A DNA stretch of 64,000 nucleotides from Candidatus Iainarchaeum sp. (lineage in GTDB: Archaea; Iainarchaeota; Iainarchaeia; Iainarchaeales; GCA-2688035), in contig NZBU01000002.1 in the NCBI GenBank assembly GCA_002688035.1, positions 24,120 through 88,119 of the forward strand. The letters are read 5' to 3'. The translations under genes and the position numbers were made by a program. Positions within the stretch are counted from its first letter, which is position 1; each line of letters opens with the position of its first letter. Below, piece by piece: positions 1 to 9,788 of this stretch. A model generated the notes under the pieces. That model saw only the letters and a program-made list of their open reading frames with translations. It ran no database searches and was not told the DNA's origin.

Positions 1-907
1 CCACCAAGATATCGGCACAGCCACTTTTCCTCATTAGCTCCCAGGTTTCTTTCTTCATGTTTATGAGCTGTCTTGTCCTACCATTAACTCTGCCCCACTT
101 TATGTTCAAATTGCGCTTGATTATTTCTTTGCATATTTCCTGTACTCTCTTTTCACTTACAAAGAAATTGTCATCACTAAAAGTAACAAAGCCAACATCA
201 TGTTTCTTCACAAGCTTTTGTAAGTCTTCGCCAACACGCTTTGCACTCAGACCCTTCCACATTCTCTTGAAGACAAGCGGTTCTGCGCAGAAGCCGCAGT
301 CAAATGGACAGCCCTGGGAAGTAATGTAAACTAGTTCACGAAGTTCATCCCTGTCATCAATAAAATCTTCAACATTAATCAAGTCAACAGGCAAGGGTGG
401 GAAGTTATTTGGATCTTCAAACGGCCTTGGCTTGTTGAAAACAATTTTTTTGTTTTGATCCTTGTAGGCAATTCCCTGCAGGCCACGCAAAGATTTTCCT
501 GATGCAAGTCTCTCTGTAAGCTCTGCAAAAGTTCTTTCTCCCTGTCCAATTACAACAATGTCAGCATACTTGCTCTCCAAAGTTTGTTGAGGGAGAATTG
601 ATGCGTGCCAGCCACCCCAAATAATCGGTAACTTCGGGTTAGCCTTTCTAACTTTTTGTATCATGTCAATTGCATTCTGAATCTGATAACCCGTAAGACA
701 GCTAACTGAAAAACAAACAGCGTCCTTTGCGTGCTTCAAAAGCCTGGACTCAAAGTCATAGCGATCTGTAGCCGAGAAAACCTGCACATCAAACTTACTC
801 CTATCAATAAGAGAAGTAGTGCTAAGAACCGACAGTGGCATTGCATGGTGATAATCATGTTTATGCGGTTTGGGTAAGAACACTACTACTTTCTTCTTTT
901 CAACCAA
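1..907 (-). CDS. B12-binding domain radical SAM protein (truncated by left edge)
   Basis: Reading the minus strand myself from TTG at 907: LVEKKKVVVFLPKPHKHDYHH...IIWGGWHASILPQ...VYITSQGCPFDCGFCAEP; CxxxCxxC motif. Open to the window edge, absent from the ORF track. Confidence 0.88.
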   Translation of the reverse strand, partial: MVEKKKVVVFLPKPHKHDYHHAMPLSVLSTTSLIDRSKFDVQVFSATDRYDFESRLLKHAKDAVCFSVSCLTGYQIQNAIDMIQKVRKANPKLPIIWGGWHASILPQQTLESKYADIVVIGQGERTFAELTERLASGKSLRGLQGIAYKDQNKKIVFNKPRPFEDPNNFPPLPVDLINVEDFIDDRDELRELVYITSQGCPFDCGFCAEPLVFKRMWKGLSAKRVGEDLQKLVKKHDVGFVTFSDDNFFVSEKRVQEICKEIIKRNLNIKWGRVNGRTRQLINMKKETWELMRKSGCADILV

Positions 908-1062
908 TAGAAATCACGCCTTAGAAAGTTGGGGCTTTAAATGTTTTAAAAAGCTATTTGAAGCTGGTTTTTGATTATTGTACCATAGCCCATATATAAA
1001 GCTTTTCTGATAATTTTAGATACTGATTCAGTCGTTAAAGACTTGTTTTGGAGTGTTATAAT

Positions 1063-2580
1063 ATGGTCAAACTAATTGCTATTGGAGTCGATGGTGGAAC
1101 GCTAAGTATAATCAAAGACTTAGCGAATAAAGGAGAACTACCTGCATTCAAGAAAATCATGCAAAACGGTTCATATGGCAAGCTTAGAAGCCTAAATCCC
1201 CCTGTAACCTGCCCACTCTGGAAGAGTTATAGTACTGGAAAAAACTATGCAAAACTTGGTTCTTACGGTTGGATTGACGTTGACCTAGAAGAAAAAAGAA
1301 TGAGAGTCAATACTAGCAAGCACTTTAGAAAGTACACAGAGATCTGGGATTATGCAGGGGATGCTGGTTTAAAGTCTGGTGTAATAAACATGTCTCTTAG
1401 CTTTCCTCCGCAAAAAATTGATGGTTTTTTTATCTCAGGGAATGCTCCAAGTGACGAAGCCTCCTATACTTATCCAAAAAGTTTGAAAGAAGAGATTACA
1501 AAAAAACATAATTACAAGGTTTCAAAGTCAAAGCTCAAGATGTGGATTGAAACCCCTGAACTCGTGAAAGAAACAATGGAGGTAATAAAGTCCAGGTTTG
1601 ATGTTGCAAAGGCAAAGGTAAATGATGTTGATTTCATGCAAATAATTGCTTATAGGACAGATGCAGTAATGCACTTCATGTGGCAAAGCGATTTCATGAG
1701 AGACGTTTACAAGTTAATCGACAAAGAAATCGGTGAGCTGATGGATGCAGCAGGAAAAGACTGCGACTTTGTGATAATGTCAGACCATGGTTTTAGAACA
1801 CTTGACTGGATCTTTTACTCCAACAACTGGTTGAGGGAGCGCGGTTATTTGGTTGAGAAAAAAAATGCGGGAGATATTTTCAATAGGCTTGGGATCTCCA
1901 GAGATTTGCTCTTCAAAATTACTAATGCACTGCACCTCACAAAAATTTTCAAGAAACTGGTTCCAAAGTCCACGTTAAAAAGTATCAAAAGTTGGCATGG
2001 AGAGATTGGTGGAGCTGACACCATGTATATAATTGACTGGGATAAGAGTAAGATAATTGGACAGTCTGCAGGAGCATTTTACATCAACCGTGAGGGTAAG
2101 GAAAAGCAAGAGCTGATTGACCAGTTGGTTAAAGAACTTCGCGAGCTCAAGAATCCTGCGACAGGAGAAAAAGTAATTGGGGACATTGTTTTCAAAAAAG
2201 ATATTTACAATGGAGAATTTATTTCAACGGCACCTGACCTTATTGGAGAGCCAAGGGATAAAGTAGAGATTAACGGTTCACTAGGACCAAAAGGATTATT
2301 CTCCAATGAACACCATTGGCAGGCAACACACGCACTGAATGGAATGTTCTTCCTTTACGGCCCAAGCTTCAAAAATGTTAAAGAAGAAGGCAAAGCTTCA
2401 CTACTAGACATCATGCCAACAGTACTGCATGCAATGGGACAAGCTATTCCAACTGATGTTGACGGAAAAGTCTTGGAAGAATACTTTGTGAACAAGAAAA
2501 GCGTTGCTTTTAGAGATCCTCTCCCTGAAAAAGATGAGACCGTAACATCAACTGAAAAAGACAGCATTACCCCTGATTAA
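1063..2580 (+). CDS. Type I phosphodiesterase/nucleotide pyrophosphatase (alkaline phosphatase superfamily)
   Basis: ORF 1048..2580, likely start ATG 1063 (MVKLIAIGVDGGTLSII); PPVTCPLWKSYSTGKN nucleophile region, VIMSDHGFR and NEHHWQATHALNG metal-site motifs. Confidence 0.88.
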   Translation: MVKLIAIGVDGGTLSIIKDLANKGELPAFKKIMQNGSYGKLRSLNPPVTCPLWKSYSTGKNYAKLGSYGWIDVDLEEKRMRVNTSKHFRKYTEIWDYAGDAGLKSGVINMSLSFPPQKIDGFFISGNAPSDEASYTYPKSLKEEITKKHNYKVSKSKLKMWIETPELVKETMEVIKSRFDVAKAKVNDVDFMQIIAYRTDAVMHFMWQSDFMRDVYKLIDKEIGELMDAAGKDCDFVIMSDHGFRTLDWIFYSNNWLRERGYLVEKKNAGDIFNRLGISRDLLFKITNALHLTKIFKKLVPKSTLKSIKSWHGEIGGADTMYIIDWDKSKIIGQSAGAFYINREGKEKQELIDQLVKELRELKNPATGEKVIGDIVFKKDIYNGEFISTAPDLIGEPRDKVEINGSLGPKGLFSNEHHWQATHALNGMFFLYGPSFKNVKEEGKASLLDIMPTVLHAMGQAIPTDVDGKVLEEYFVNKKSVAFRDPLPEKDETVTSTEKDSITPD

Positions 2581-2599
2581 AAAAATAAGAATTGATACT

Positions 2600-3922
2600 A
2601 TGCAAAGTCTTGCAATTGGTTTGGTTGAACAAAGTCCTGGTTGGGAACAACTACTATCTCAAGAAGGGCTTTACTGGAAGAAATGTGATTTGAGCAAACC
2701 TGTTTCTGTAAAACAGTTCGCAGTAATAGTTGTGAACAGAAAGCTATCTGAGAAAGAACAAGACAATCTAGATGTGTTTGGATCTACTGGAGGAGAAGTA
2801 CTGCACAGTGTTGAAACCGAGAAAAAGATTGTGAGCGAGAAGATAGGGAGAAAGGGTTTCAGGGCGGCAGGAAAGTGTTTGCCGGAACAAGTTTCAAAAG
2901 TTGACAAGGGAACAGTTAGAAAAGAAGTTGCAAAAGAACTGCGAAGACTGTTGGCAAAAAGAAGACTTCCTTACGTTCAAAAATGGTTTTTTCCAAAGAA
3001 GAATGTTCTATCCTTTCACCTTGATGTAGACAATGATGATGTAGATGCCGTGCAACGTGTTTTGGAGAGTACAAAAGAGGCAAGATTAAAGCCAACTTGG
3101 TTTGTGAATGGAAAAGCTTGTAAAGAAAAACCAGTCATAGTTAGCTTGCTTGAACACCACAACCAAATAATTGGCTCGCATGGTTGGGAGCACTCAGTAC
3201 ACAAGTTGACTGCGCAGAACAGTGCAAGCATTAGAAAGAGCATTGATTTCTTGAAAAAGAATGGAGTGAAGAGTGTGAAAGGTTATTCTTCACCAGACGG
3301 ACACTGGAATACAGGCCTTGAAAAAGCAATGGAGTCAAACAAAATAGATTACGCTGTTTGCTTCGCAAAATCTTTCCTGGATTTACCATTTGAAATAAAC
3401 AAGACAATGATTCTGGGAAGTTATCCTATTTGTGTTGGAATCATGAAGACTCGTGATTTTAGCGAGAGAAAGATGAAGCAGTTTTTCAAAGAAGCAATCG
3501 ATAATTGTTTGGATGCAGAAATTCCCTGCCTACTCTATGGACATCCAAGCAAGAGAATGGAGCGCTATCCAAAAATTATAAATTTTATCGCAGATTATGG
3601 AAGAAAAAAGGGTTTGGACATTGTTTCACTCGAAGAATACACTGCTTGGTGGAGAAAGCGTTCGGGAAAGAACTTCCAGGCGTTTGTTGACAAGGGAAAT
3701 CTTGTTGTGAAAACAGGGAACAATGACAGCGACTTCAAGCTGCGCGTTGTAAGCGATGGAAAGCAAAGACTCATGCCGTTGAAGAGTGCGCGCGTTAGAT
3801 TAAAAGGAAGTTCATGGAAAAAGTTTTCAGAAAAGAAAACCAAGTTTACATGCAAGGGATTCACAAGGCCCGGTGTAAGGCACATTGGAAAGAGACTTGC
3901 TGGAAGAATACTGGGGAAATGA
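2600..3922 (+). CDS. Polysaccharide deacetylase (NodB-like) domain protein
   Basis: HLDVDNDD, TWFVNGKA, IGSHGWEHSVHKLT, KGYSSPDGHW typical of polysaccharide deacetylases. Confidence 0.8.
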   Translation: MQSLAIGLVEQSPGWEQLLSQEGLYWKKCDLSKPVSVKQFAVIVVNRKLSEKEQDNLDVFGSTGGEVLHSVETEKKIVSEKIGRKGFRAAGKCLPEQVSKVDKGTVRKEVAKELRRLLAKRRLPYVQKWFFPKKNVLSFHLDVDNDDVDAVQRVLESTKEARLKPTWFVNGKACKEKPVIVSLLEHHNQIIGSHGWEHSVHKLTAQNSASIRKSIDFLKKNGVKSVKGYSSPDGHWNTGLEKAMESNKIDYAVCFAKSFLDLPFEINKTMILGSYPICVGIMKTRDFSERKMKQFFKEAIDNCLDAEIPCLLYGHPSKRMERYPKIINFIADYGRKKGLDIVSLEEYTAWWRKRSGKNFQAFVDKGNLVVKTGNNDSDFKLRVVSDGKQRLMPLKSARVRLKGSSWKKFSEKKTKFTCKGFTRPGVRHIGKRLAGRILGK

Positions 3923-4827
3923 AAATGGAAAGACTAGTTTCAATCGTAATCCTCAACTGGAATGGGAAAAAAGATGTAGAACAGTGCATTGACTCACTCT
4001 ACAAGAACACTTCCTACAAAAACTTTGAAATAGTTCTCGTAGACAACGGGAGTAAAGATGGAAGCGTTGAAGTACTCAAAGAAATGAAAAAGAAAGGCCT
4101 CATACACCAACTAATTTTGAATGATGAGAACAAAGGATTTGGCGGTGGAAACAATCAAGGCATGGCAATCGCAAAGGGAGATTATATCTTCCTACTGAAC
4201 AACGACACTTTTGTAACCAAGAACTGGTTGAAGAACATTGTTACTGTTGCAGAGGCGAAGGAGGATGTTGGAATTGTTGGCCCACACTTTCCTTTAGTGG
4301 ATAATCCTGATTTCATCTTTGGTGGGGGATACATTGATGATGCTGGAAGAGCAATAAACATGTACAATAAAGATGACAGGGATGTGGAGCAGGTTAGTGG
4401 TGGCGCCTTCCTCATAAAGAAGCCAGTGTTGGACCGAGTAGGTTTTTTTGACCCAGGATTTTTTCCAATATACTTTGAGGAAAGCGATTATTGTGCAAGA
4501 GCTAGGAGAGCAGGATTCAAGATTTTCTTCACAACAAAGAGCAAAGTGCTACATAACGAAAGTGCTTCTACCAAGCGCCAGACAAGCAAATGGCAGTATG
4601 TAACCATAAACAAGAACAGGTTAAGGCACATGCTAATACACTTTCCAAAGTTGAGATTGGTTAAAAGTGTTTTCTGGGAGATATTGAGGTTTGTGAAAGA
4701 ACTAGGGCAGTTTAGGGCACACTGGTTGTTAGAAGCATGGTTTATCAACCTCAAAAGCACTAAAGACATTGTAAGCAAAAGGATTAATTATAAGAAAGGA
4801 AAACTTTTTGTAGAGGCAAAAGAATGA
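3919..4827 (+). CDS. Glycosyltransferase family 2
   Basis: MKMERLVSIVILNWNGKKDVEQCIDSLYKNT...VDNGSKDGS...LLNNDT; start at 3919 overlaps the upstream stop. Confidence 0.93.
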   Translation: MKMERLVSIVILNWNGKKDVEQCIDSLYKNTSYKNFEIVLVDNGSKDGSVEVLKEMKKKGLIHQLILNDENKGFGGGNNQGMAIAKGDYIFLLNNDTFVTKNWLKNIVTVAEAKEDVGIVGPHFPLVDNPDFIFGGGYIDDAGRAINMYNKDDRDVEQVSGGAFLIKKPVLDRVGFFDPGFFPIYFEESDYCARARRAGFKIFFTTKSKVLHNESASTKRQTSKWQYVTINKNRLRHMLIHFPKLRLVKSVFWEILRFVKELGQFRAHWLLEAWFINLKSTKDIVSKRINYKKGKLFVEAKE

Positions 4828-5840
4828 TTGAGATAAGAGAAGCCACAAACCTTGAAGCAGTAAAGGAACTTGAAGGGCAATGGCGAAAACTAGAGAAAAA
4901 CCTGTTTGTTTCCTTTGACTGGGTTGTTTCATGGTTTGAGTGTAAAAAAGACAGTAAACCATTTGTTCTCTCTGCATGGAACAACAACCAGCTTGTTGGA
5001 ATTGCCCCACTTGCACTAGAAAATGAGATACTGGTCTTTGCAGGACAGCAATATGGGAATCACCTTGACTTTATTTGTGAAAAACAAGAAGTTGCAAAAG
5101 CACTTGCCAAAAAAATATTGAACAGTTCCTGGAAGCGCGTTGAATTCAAACACTTGGTGGATGAACCCCTTTTCCTAAAATCTCTGAAAGATGGACTTAT
5201 CTTAAAGAAAGAACAGGGAGAAGGCAGTAATGTTATACACCTTGTAACCATGGAAAAATATTATGCAGGATTAAAGAAAAAGAACCGCAAGAACAATAGA
5301 AATGTTCTAAGCAAATTAGAGAGAGCTTACAAAATAGAGACAAGACTTGTGGGAAAAGATGAATTTAAAGAATCCTGGAATGCTTTTGTGGAAATGCACT
5401 TGGGCAATATTGCAGCACACAAAAACAAAACCATCTTGGAACAAGGTTGGTTCCAGTGTTTCTACAAGAATACGGCACAAAGAGCTTTGGCGCACGATAA
5501 ACTATTCTTGATGGAACTTCTGCTTGATGGAAAGCTTACCGGGAGTCTATTTGGGGTAGTGCAAGGAAAAACCTTGAATGTAATGAACATTGGTTACCTG
5601 GCTGGAGAAGAAAAGCAAAGTATTGGAACTGTATTGTTCTTGAAAGCAATGGAATTGTGCTGCAAGAAGAAGATTGGGAACTATGATTTGCTTTCAGGCG
5701 GGAAAGATTATAAGGAAAAACTTGGAGCACAAGAGAAAAGCACTTTGGAATTATACTTGTTCAGAAACAAGACAAGCGAGAAAACTTTTACCCTGAAGAA
5801 AAAGGTTAAAGGATTTGGAAAAAAGGTGCTAGGTAGATGA
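4824..5840 (+). CDS. GNAT/BioF2-like (CelD-type) acetyltransferase
   Basis: W-x-x-L tail, LVGIAPLAL, FKHLVDEPLF, KKKNRKNNRNVLSKLERAYKIE; resembles CelD/FemAB-like GNAT. Confidence 0.7.
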   Translation: MIEIREATNLEAVKELEGQWRKLEKNLFVSFDWVVSWFECKKDSKPFVLSAWNNNQLVGIAPLALENEILVFAGQQYGNHLDFICEKQEVAKALAKKILNSSWKRVEFKHLVDEPLFLKSLKDGLILKKEQGEGSNVIHLVTMEKYYAGLKKKNRKNNRNVLSKLERAYKIETRLVGKDEFKESWNAFVEMHLGNIAAHKNKTILEQGWFQCFYKNTAQRALAHDKLFLMELLLDGKLTGSLFGVVQGKTLNVMNIGYLAGEEKQSIGTVLFLKAMELCCKKKIGNYDLLSGGKDYKEKLGAQEKSTLELYLFRNKTSEKTFTLKKKVKGFGKKVLGR

Positions 5841-6922
5841 AGAAGCACATTGCAATAGTTCTTGGGACAAGACCCGAGATAATAAAACTTGTAGAACTCA
5901 TTACTAGATTAAAGAGTGATGATCGTGTTAAGACAACGGTTATTTTTACTGGACAACACTATGACTATAACCTCTGCCAAGTGTTCATGGATGATTTGAA
6001 GCTCCCAAAGATTGACAAAAACCTTGGAATTTCTGGAACAAGAAAAGAACAAGTCAAAAAAATGGTTTCAAATATCATTTCTTTCATCAAAGAGAACAAA
6101 GTTGATGTGGTTGTGGCTGAGGGAGACACAAACAGTGTTCTAGCAGCAGCGCTCGCAGCATACTACACAAAAACAAAGTTTGCGCACGTAGAAGCAGGGC
6201 TAAGAAGCTTTGACTCACGCATGCCGGAAGAATGGAACAGAGTTCTATCCGATAATATTTCATTTTACTCTTTCGCTCCAACAGAACTGGCTGCAAAAAA
6301 CCTCCAGAAGAGCAAGTGCTACAAGGGAGGAATAGTACTAACAGGCAACACAATTGTTGAAGCAGTTCAAAAGAACCTTGAGCAAGCCAAGAAATCAGAA
6401 ATACTAGACAAATTGAATTTACAGCCAGGAAAGTACGCCGTACTAACAGCCCACAGGCAGGAATATGTTGACACAAAAGAGAACCTGGAGCAACTGATAA
6501 AAGCACTCGGCAGAATTGATTTCGAAATAATCTTCCCAATACACCCACGCACAGAAAAAATGCTAAAAGAATTCAACTTACTCGAAAAGTTGAAGGGACT
6601 GAAGAACTTGCGCATTATAGAACCGGTTGGCTACTTTGATTTTTTGAAACTTTCTTCCAACAGCGCTTTCCTACTCTCAGATAGTGGGGGAATACAGGAA
6701 GAAGCAAGTGTTTACAAGCGATACGTCATTGTAATGAGAGACAACACTGAGAGACCGGAAATACTTGGAACTTTCGGGGAATTAACAGGTTACAACGCAG
6801 AAAAGATTGTTGACGCAGTTAGCAGAGCAGTGAACAGCAAGGGAAAACTTGATAACATTCCTTGTCCTTTTGGAGATGGAAAGGCCAGTGAGAGAATAGC
6901 AAATATTTTGGTGGAAAAATGA
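5837..6922 (+). CDS. wecB: UDP-N-acetylglucosamine 2-epimerase
   Basis: IVLGTRPEIIKL, GQHYDYNL, HVEAGLRS, PEEWNRVLSD, LLSDSGGIQEEA, RDNTERPE. Confidence 0.95.
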   Translation: MKKHIAIVLGTRPEIIKLVELITRLKSDDRVKTTVIFTGQHYDYNLCQVFMDDLKLPKIDKNLGISGTRKEQVKKMVSNIISFIKENKVDVVVAEGDTNSVLAAALAAYYTKTKFAHVEAGLRSFDSRMPEEWNRVLSDNISFYSFAPTELAAKNLQKSKCYKGGIVLTGNTIVEAVQKNLEQAKKSEILDKLNLQPGKYAVLTAHRQEYVDTKENLEQLIKALGRIDFEIIFPIHPRTEKMLKEFNLLEKLKGLKNLRIIEPVGYFDFLKLSSNSAFLLSDSGGIQEEASVYKRYVIVMRDNTERPEILGTFGELTGYNAEKIVDAVSRAVNSKGKLDNIPCPFGDGKASERIANILVEK

Positions 6923-7977
6923 AGAAACTGAAAGTCTTGTTCAACACTTCCAAAGGCTCCTTCGATAACCAGGGAGGCGGAGAAATACAATTACTTGAAA
7001 CAAAAGCCGGTTTGGAAAAATTAGGACACAGTGTAAAGATTTTTGAGCAAGAAAATTACTCCGTTGACATTGGAAACTTTGATATATTCCACAATTTTAA
7101 TATTCATAGAGACAACTATGGTTTTGTTGCCGAAGCGAAGGCTAAGGGGGTGCCTGTTGCAATTAGCACAATTTATTGGAGTGCACTTGGACGTGCCCTG
7201 TCTTGGAACACAAGCATTTCAGACAAACTAAAGCTTGTTGGAGTAGAGTTAATCAACAGGTTTGATTTTGCAAACTTGAGCAAAGTGAGAAAAATGGTGC
7301 AGATGGTAGATGTACTGCTCCCTAACAGTGTTGCTGAAGCAATGCAATTGGAAAAAATATTCGGTGTTGACAAGAATAAGATTAAGGTAGTACACAATGG
7401 GGTAGAAGAGAGGTTTGCAAAGGCGTCTCCAAAACTTTTTGAAGAGAATCATGACCTTGGAAGCTTCGCCCTATATGTTGGCAGAATAGAGGAGAGAAAA
7501 AACGTGTTAAAACTAATTAATTCGTTCAACTCCCTTGAGCGAAAGGAGAAACTCGTGATTATTGGTAGTGCTGCAGAAAAAGACCAACAGTATTTTGAAA
7601 AATGTCGGCGCACAGCAGGAGCCAACGTGCTTTTCTTACCCCCACTCCCTCATAATAGCAAGATGCTTGAGTCAATTTATGCCGCATGCAAAGTTTTCTG
7701 CCTACCGAGTTGGTATGAGACACCAGGATTGGCGGCACTTGAAGCAGGACTAGCCGGAGCAAACCTTGTTGTAACAAGTGAAGGCTGCACAAGAGAATAC
7801 TTTGGAGAACACGCACTCTACGCCAACCCAGCAGACAGTAAGGATATTGCAGAGAAGATTAAGATTGGCCTGGATAAAGCCAAGGGAAAAGCCCTTAGCA
7901 ATCACATTCAAGAAAACTTTTTATGGAAGAACGCTGCACTGGAAACAGTTGAAGCTTATGCAGGAGTGGTAAAATGA
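6919..7977 (+). CDS. Glycosyltransferase family 4
   Basis: VHNGVEERF, ALYVGRIEERKNVLKLI, CLPSWYETPGLAALEAGLAGANLVVT. Confidence 0.9.
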   Translation: MKKLKVLFNTSKGSFDNQGGGEIQLLETKAGLEKLGHSVKIFEQENYSVDIGNFDIFHNFNIHRDNYGFVAEAKAKGVPVAISTIYWSALGRALSWNTSISDKLKLVGVELINRFDFANLSKVRKMVQMVDVLLPNSVAEAMQLEKIFGVDKNKIKVVHNGVEERFAKASPKLFEENHDLGSFALYVGRIEERKNVLKLINSFNSLERKEKLVIIGSAAEKDQQYFEKCRRTAGANVLFLPPLPHNSKMLESIYAACKVFCLPSWYETPGLAALEAGLAGANLVVTSEGCTREYFGEHALYANPADSKDIAEKIKIGLDKAKGKALSNHIQENFLWKNAALETVEAYAGVVK

Positions 7978-9734
7978 CCAAACTACTGCTCGTAAACAGC
8001 AAGGAAGAGTTCTTTGAAGGGAAAAGTCTTGCAGGAAAAGATGCAATAGTACTTACAACAGACTACGAGGCAATGAAAGAAGCACAGAAGGCAGGCTGCA
8101 CTACAAAGATTCCAAGGGATTATTTAACATTTAAAGAGTGTGAAGCAATTGATGAGAAAGCCCAGTTTATTGACAGGCAATGGTATCGGCTTTCAAAGCA
8201 GAGGATTGTGTACAAGGGAGTAGAGCTCCCGTTGTTAGAGGAAAATACTTTGCTTGTTAGGCTCGTTTCTATACTCAAGCGTGTTTTTGCAACAAAAAAA
8301 GCAATTGAAAAGGAAAAGCCAGAAACAATTTTTTACTGCAAGGATAACGAAGTATTCAAAGAAGTTGTGAAGGGATTTGGAAAGCGCATTAAAACCAAAG
8401 TGTTTAAAGCCAAAAAAGTTGAGCGAAACTCTTTCAACAAAATTGACTTTGAGTGGATTAAGAAAAATTGGAAGCGTGCAGCAAAAAAAGTTATTACTCT
8501 ACAAGCTCCAAAAGAAGATCACAACAGAATTGTTATTGCGATGAAGGAAAGGGGTTTTGCAGGAGCACTCAAAGAAGCACTGGACAAAGATCCTAAAGTA
8601 GAACTATTGAATCTCGACGATTTTATTCTTGAAAAAACTTTTAGCCCACATTATTGGGGAAAAGGATTTGGTGCAAGCAAAAAAGAATTGCGTGAATTCA
8701 GCCAGGCTTGGAAAGAAATGTCAAGTATGCAGGTTTTTTTAGATGCAATGAAATTCAGGAACATTGACTTACTTCCTTTACTCAAACCAATTTTCGACAG
8801 TCTTTTCAAGGAAAGATTTGGAAAGATGACCGTTCTTATTGACGCTTTTGACTTTTGGATTAAAAGAGAGAAGCCGCGTATAATAGTTCTCTGGGCCGAT
8901 AATTTGCCTGTAGAGCGAATGATGGCGCTTGTTGCAAAACAAAACAATGTTCCAACAATGGTAGTAATGCATGGCATTGTTTCAAGAGGCCCAGGCTTTG
9001 TTCCAATATATGCGGATTACCTTGCTTCCTATGGTAAGGGAGATAAAAAGATTTTCAAAAAGCTTGGGGAAGATCCCAAAAAGGTTGTTCCCTTGGGAGC
9101 ACCAAGATTTGACGAACTTTTGCACAACAAGAAAAACCTGCATACCACACATGAATTCTATGCCAAGAATTTGTTTGATAGTAGGAAGAAGATTGTGGCA
9201 TTTGCAGCCCAACCTGTCATGAAAAAGAGGGCAGTAGACTTCCTTGATGACAAGGACCGAATAAATGAATTAATTATTGAAGCTTTCAATGAACTTAAAG
9301 ATGTGCAGCTTGTGATAAAGCCTCATCCTGCAGAATATCTTGGGAGCTACAACAATGTTATTGAGGCCCTTGGGAGCAGAGCCAAGGTACTGCGGGACAT
9401 AAATGTTTACGACATGCTGAATGCTTGCGAATTACTTATTACTGGAAGTTCAACCGTTGGATTGGAGGCAATGATTTTAGGAACGCCAATGATTGAAGTA
9501 AAGCCATCCAAGGCTGATGATAATTATCCTTACTGGGAGTCAGGAGCAGCACTCAAAGCAGAAACAGGGAAGCAGTTGGCAACAGCAATCAAAAAACTTT
9601 TGTTTGACAAGAAAGCACTTGCAAAAAACACGGTTAAAAGAAAGGCTTTCCTCAAAGAGTATGCAAGTGGAATTGATGGAAAAGCGACAAAGAAGACTGT
9701 GGAGTTTGTCAAAGAACTGGCTAAAAAGGCCTAA
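7974..9734 (+). CDS. Capsule/polysialyltransferase-like glycosyltransferase (CDP-glycerol/surface carbohydrate transferase fold)
   Basis: C-terminal VIKPHPAEYLGSYNNVIEALGS...LLITGSSTVGLEAMILGTPMIEV; MVVMHGIVSRGPGFVPIYADYLASYGKGDKKIF. Confidence 0.65.
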   Translation: MTKLLLVNSKEEFFEGKSLAGKDAIVLTTDYEAMKEAQKAGCTTKIPRDYLTFKECEAIDEKAQFIDRQWYRLSKQRIVYKGVELPLLEENTLLVRLVSILKRVFATKKAIEKEKPETIFYCKDNEVFKEVVKGFGKRIKTKVFKAKKVERNSFNKIDFEWIKKNWKRAAKKVITLQAPKEDHNRIVIAMKERGFAGALKEALDKDPKVELLNLDDFILEKTFSPHYWGKGFGASKKELREFSQAWKEMSSMQVFLDAMKFRNIDLLPLLKPIFDSLFKERFGKMTVLIDAFDFWIKREKPRIIVLWADNLPVERMMALVAKQNNVPTMVVMHGIVSRGPGFVPIYADYLASYGKGDKKIFKKLGEDPKKVVPLGAPRFDELLHNKKNLHTTHEFYAKNLFDSRKKIVAFAAQPVMKKRAVDFLDDKDRINELIIEAFNELKDVQLVIKPHPAEYLGSYNNVIEALGSRAKVLRDINVYDMLNACELLITGSSTVGLEAMILGTPMIEVKPSKADDNYPYWESGAALKAETGKQLATAIKKLLFDKKALAKNTVKRKAFLKEYASGIDGKATKKTVEFVKELAKKA

Positions 9735-9788
9735 AGGTTCAGGAATGTACCAAAAGCATTTATTAACCTTTTTTGGGAAGAGTTGAAT

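Noticed and set aside
57-329. Plus-strand 90-aa ORF near the left edge
   Set aside because: It is antisense to the truncated B12-radical SAM gene on the minus strand, whose motifs are clear.
6087-6548. 153-aa minus-strand ORF
   Set aside because: It is antisense to wecB with Leu/Cys/Ser-rich low-information sequence, typical of antisense shadow ORFs.
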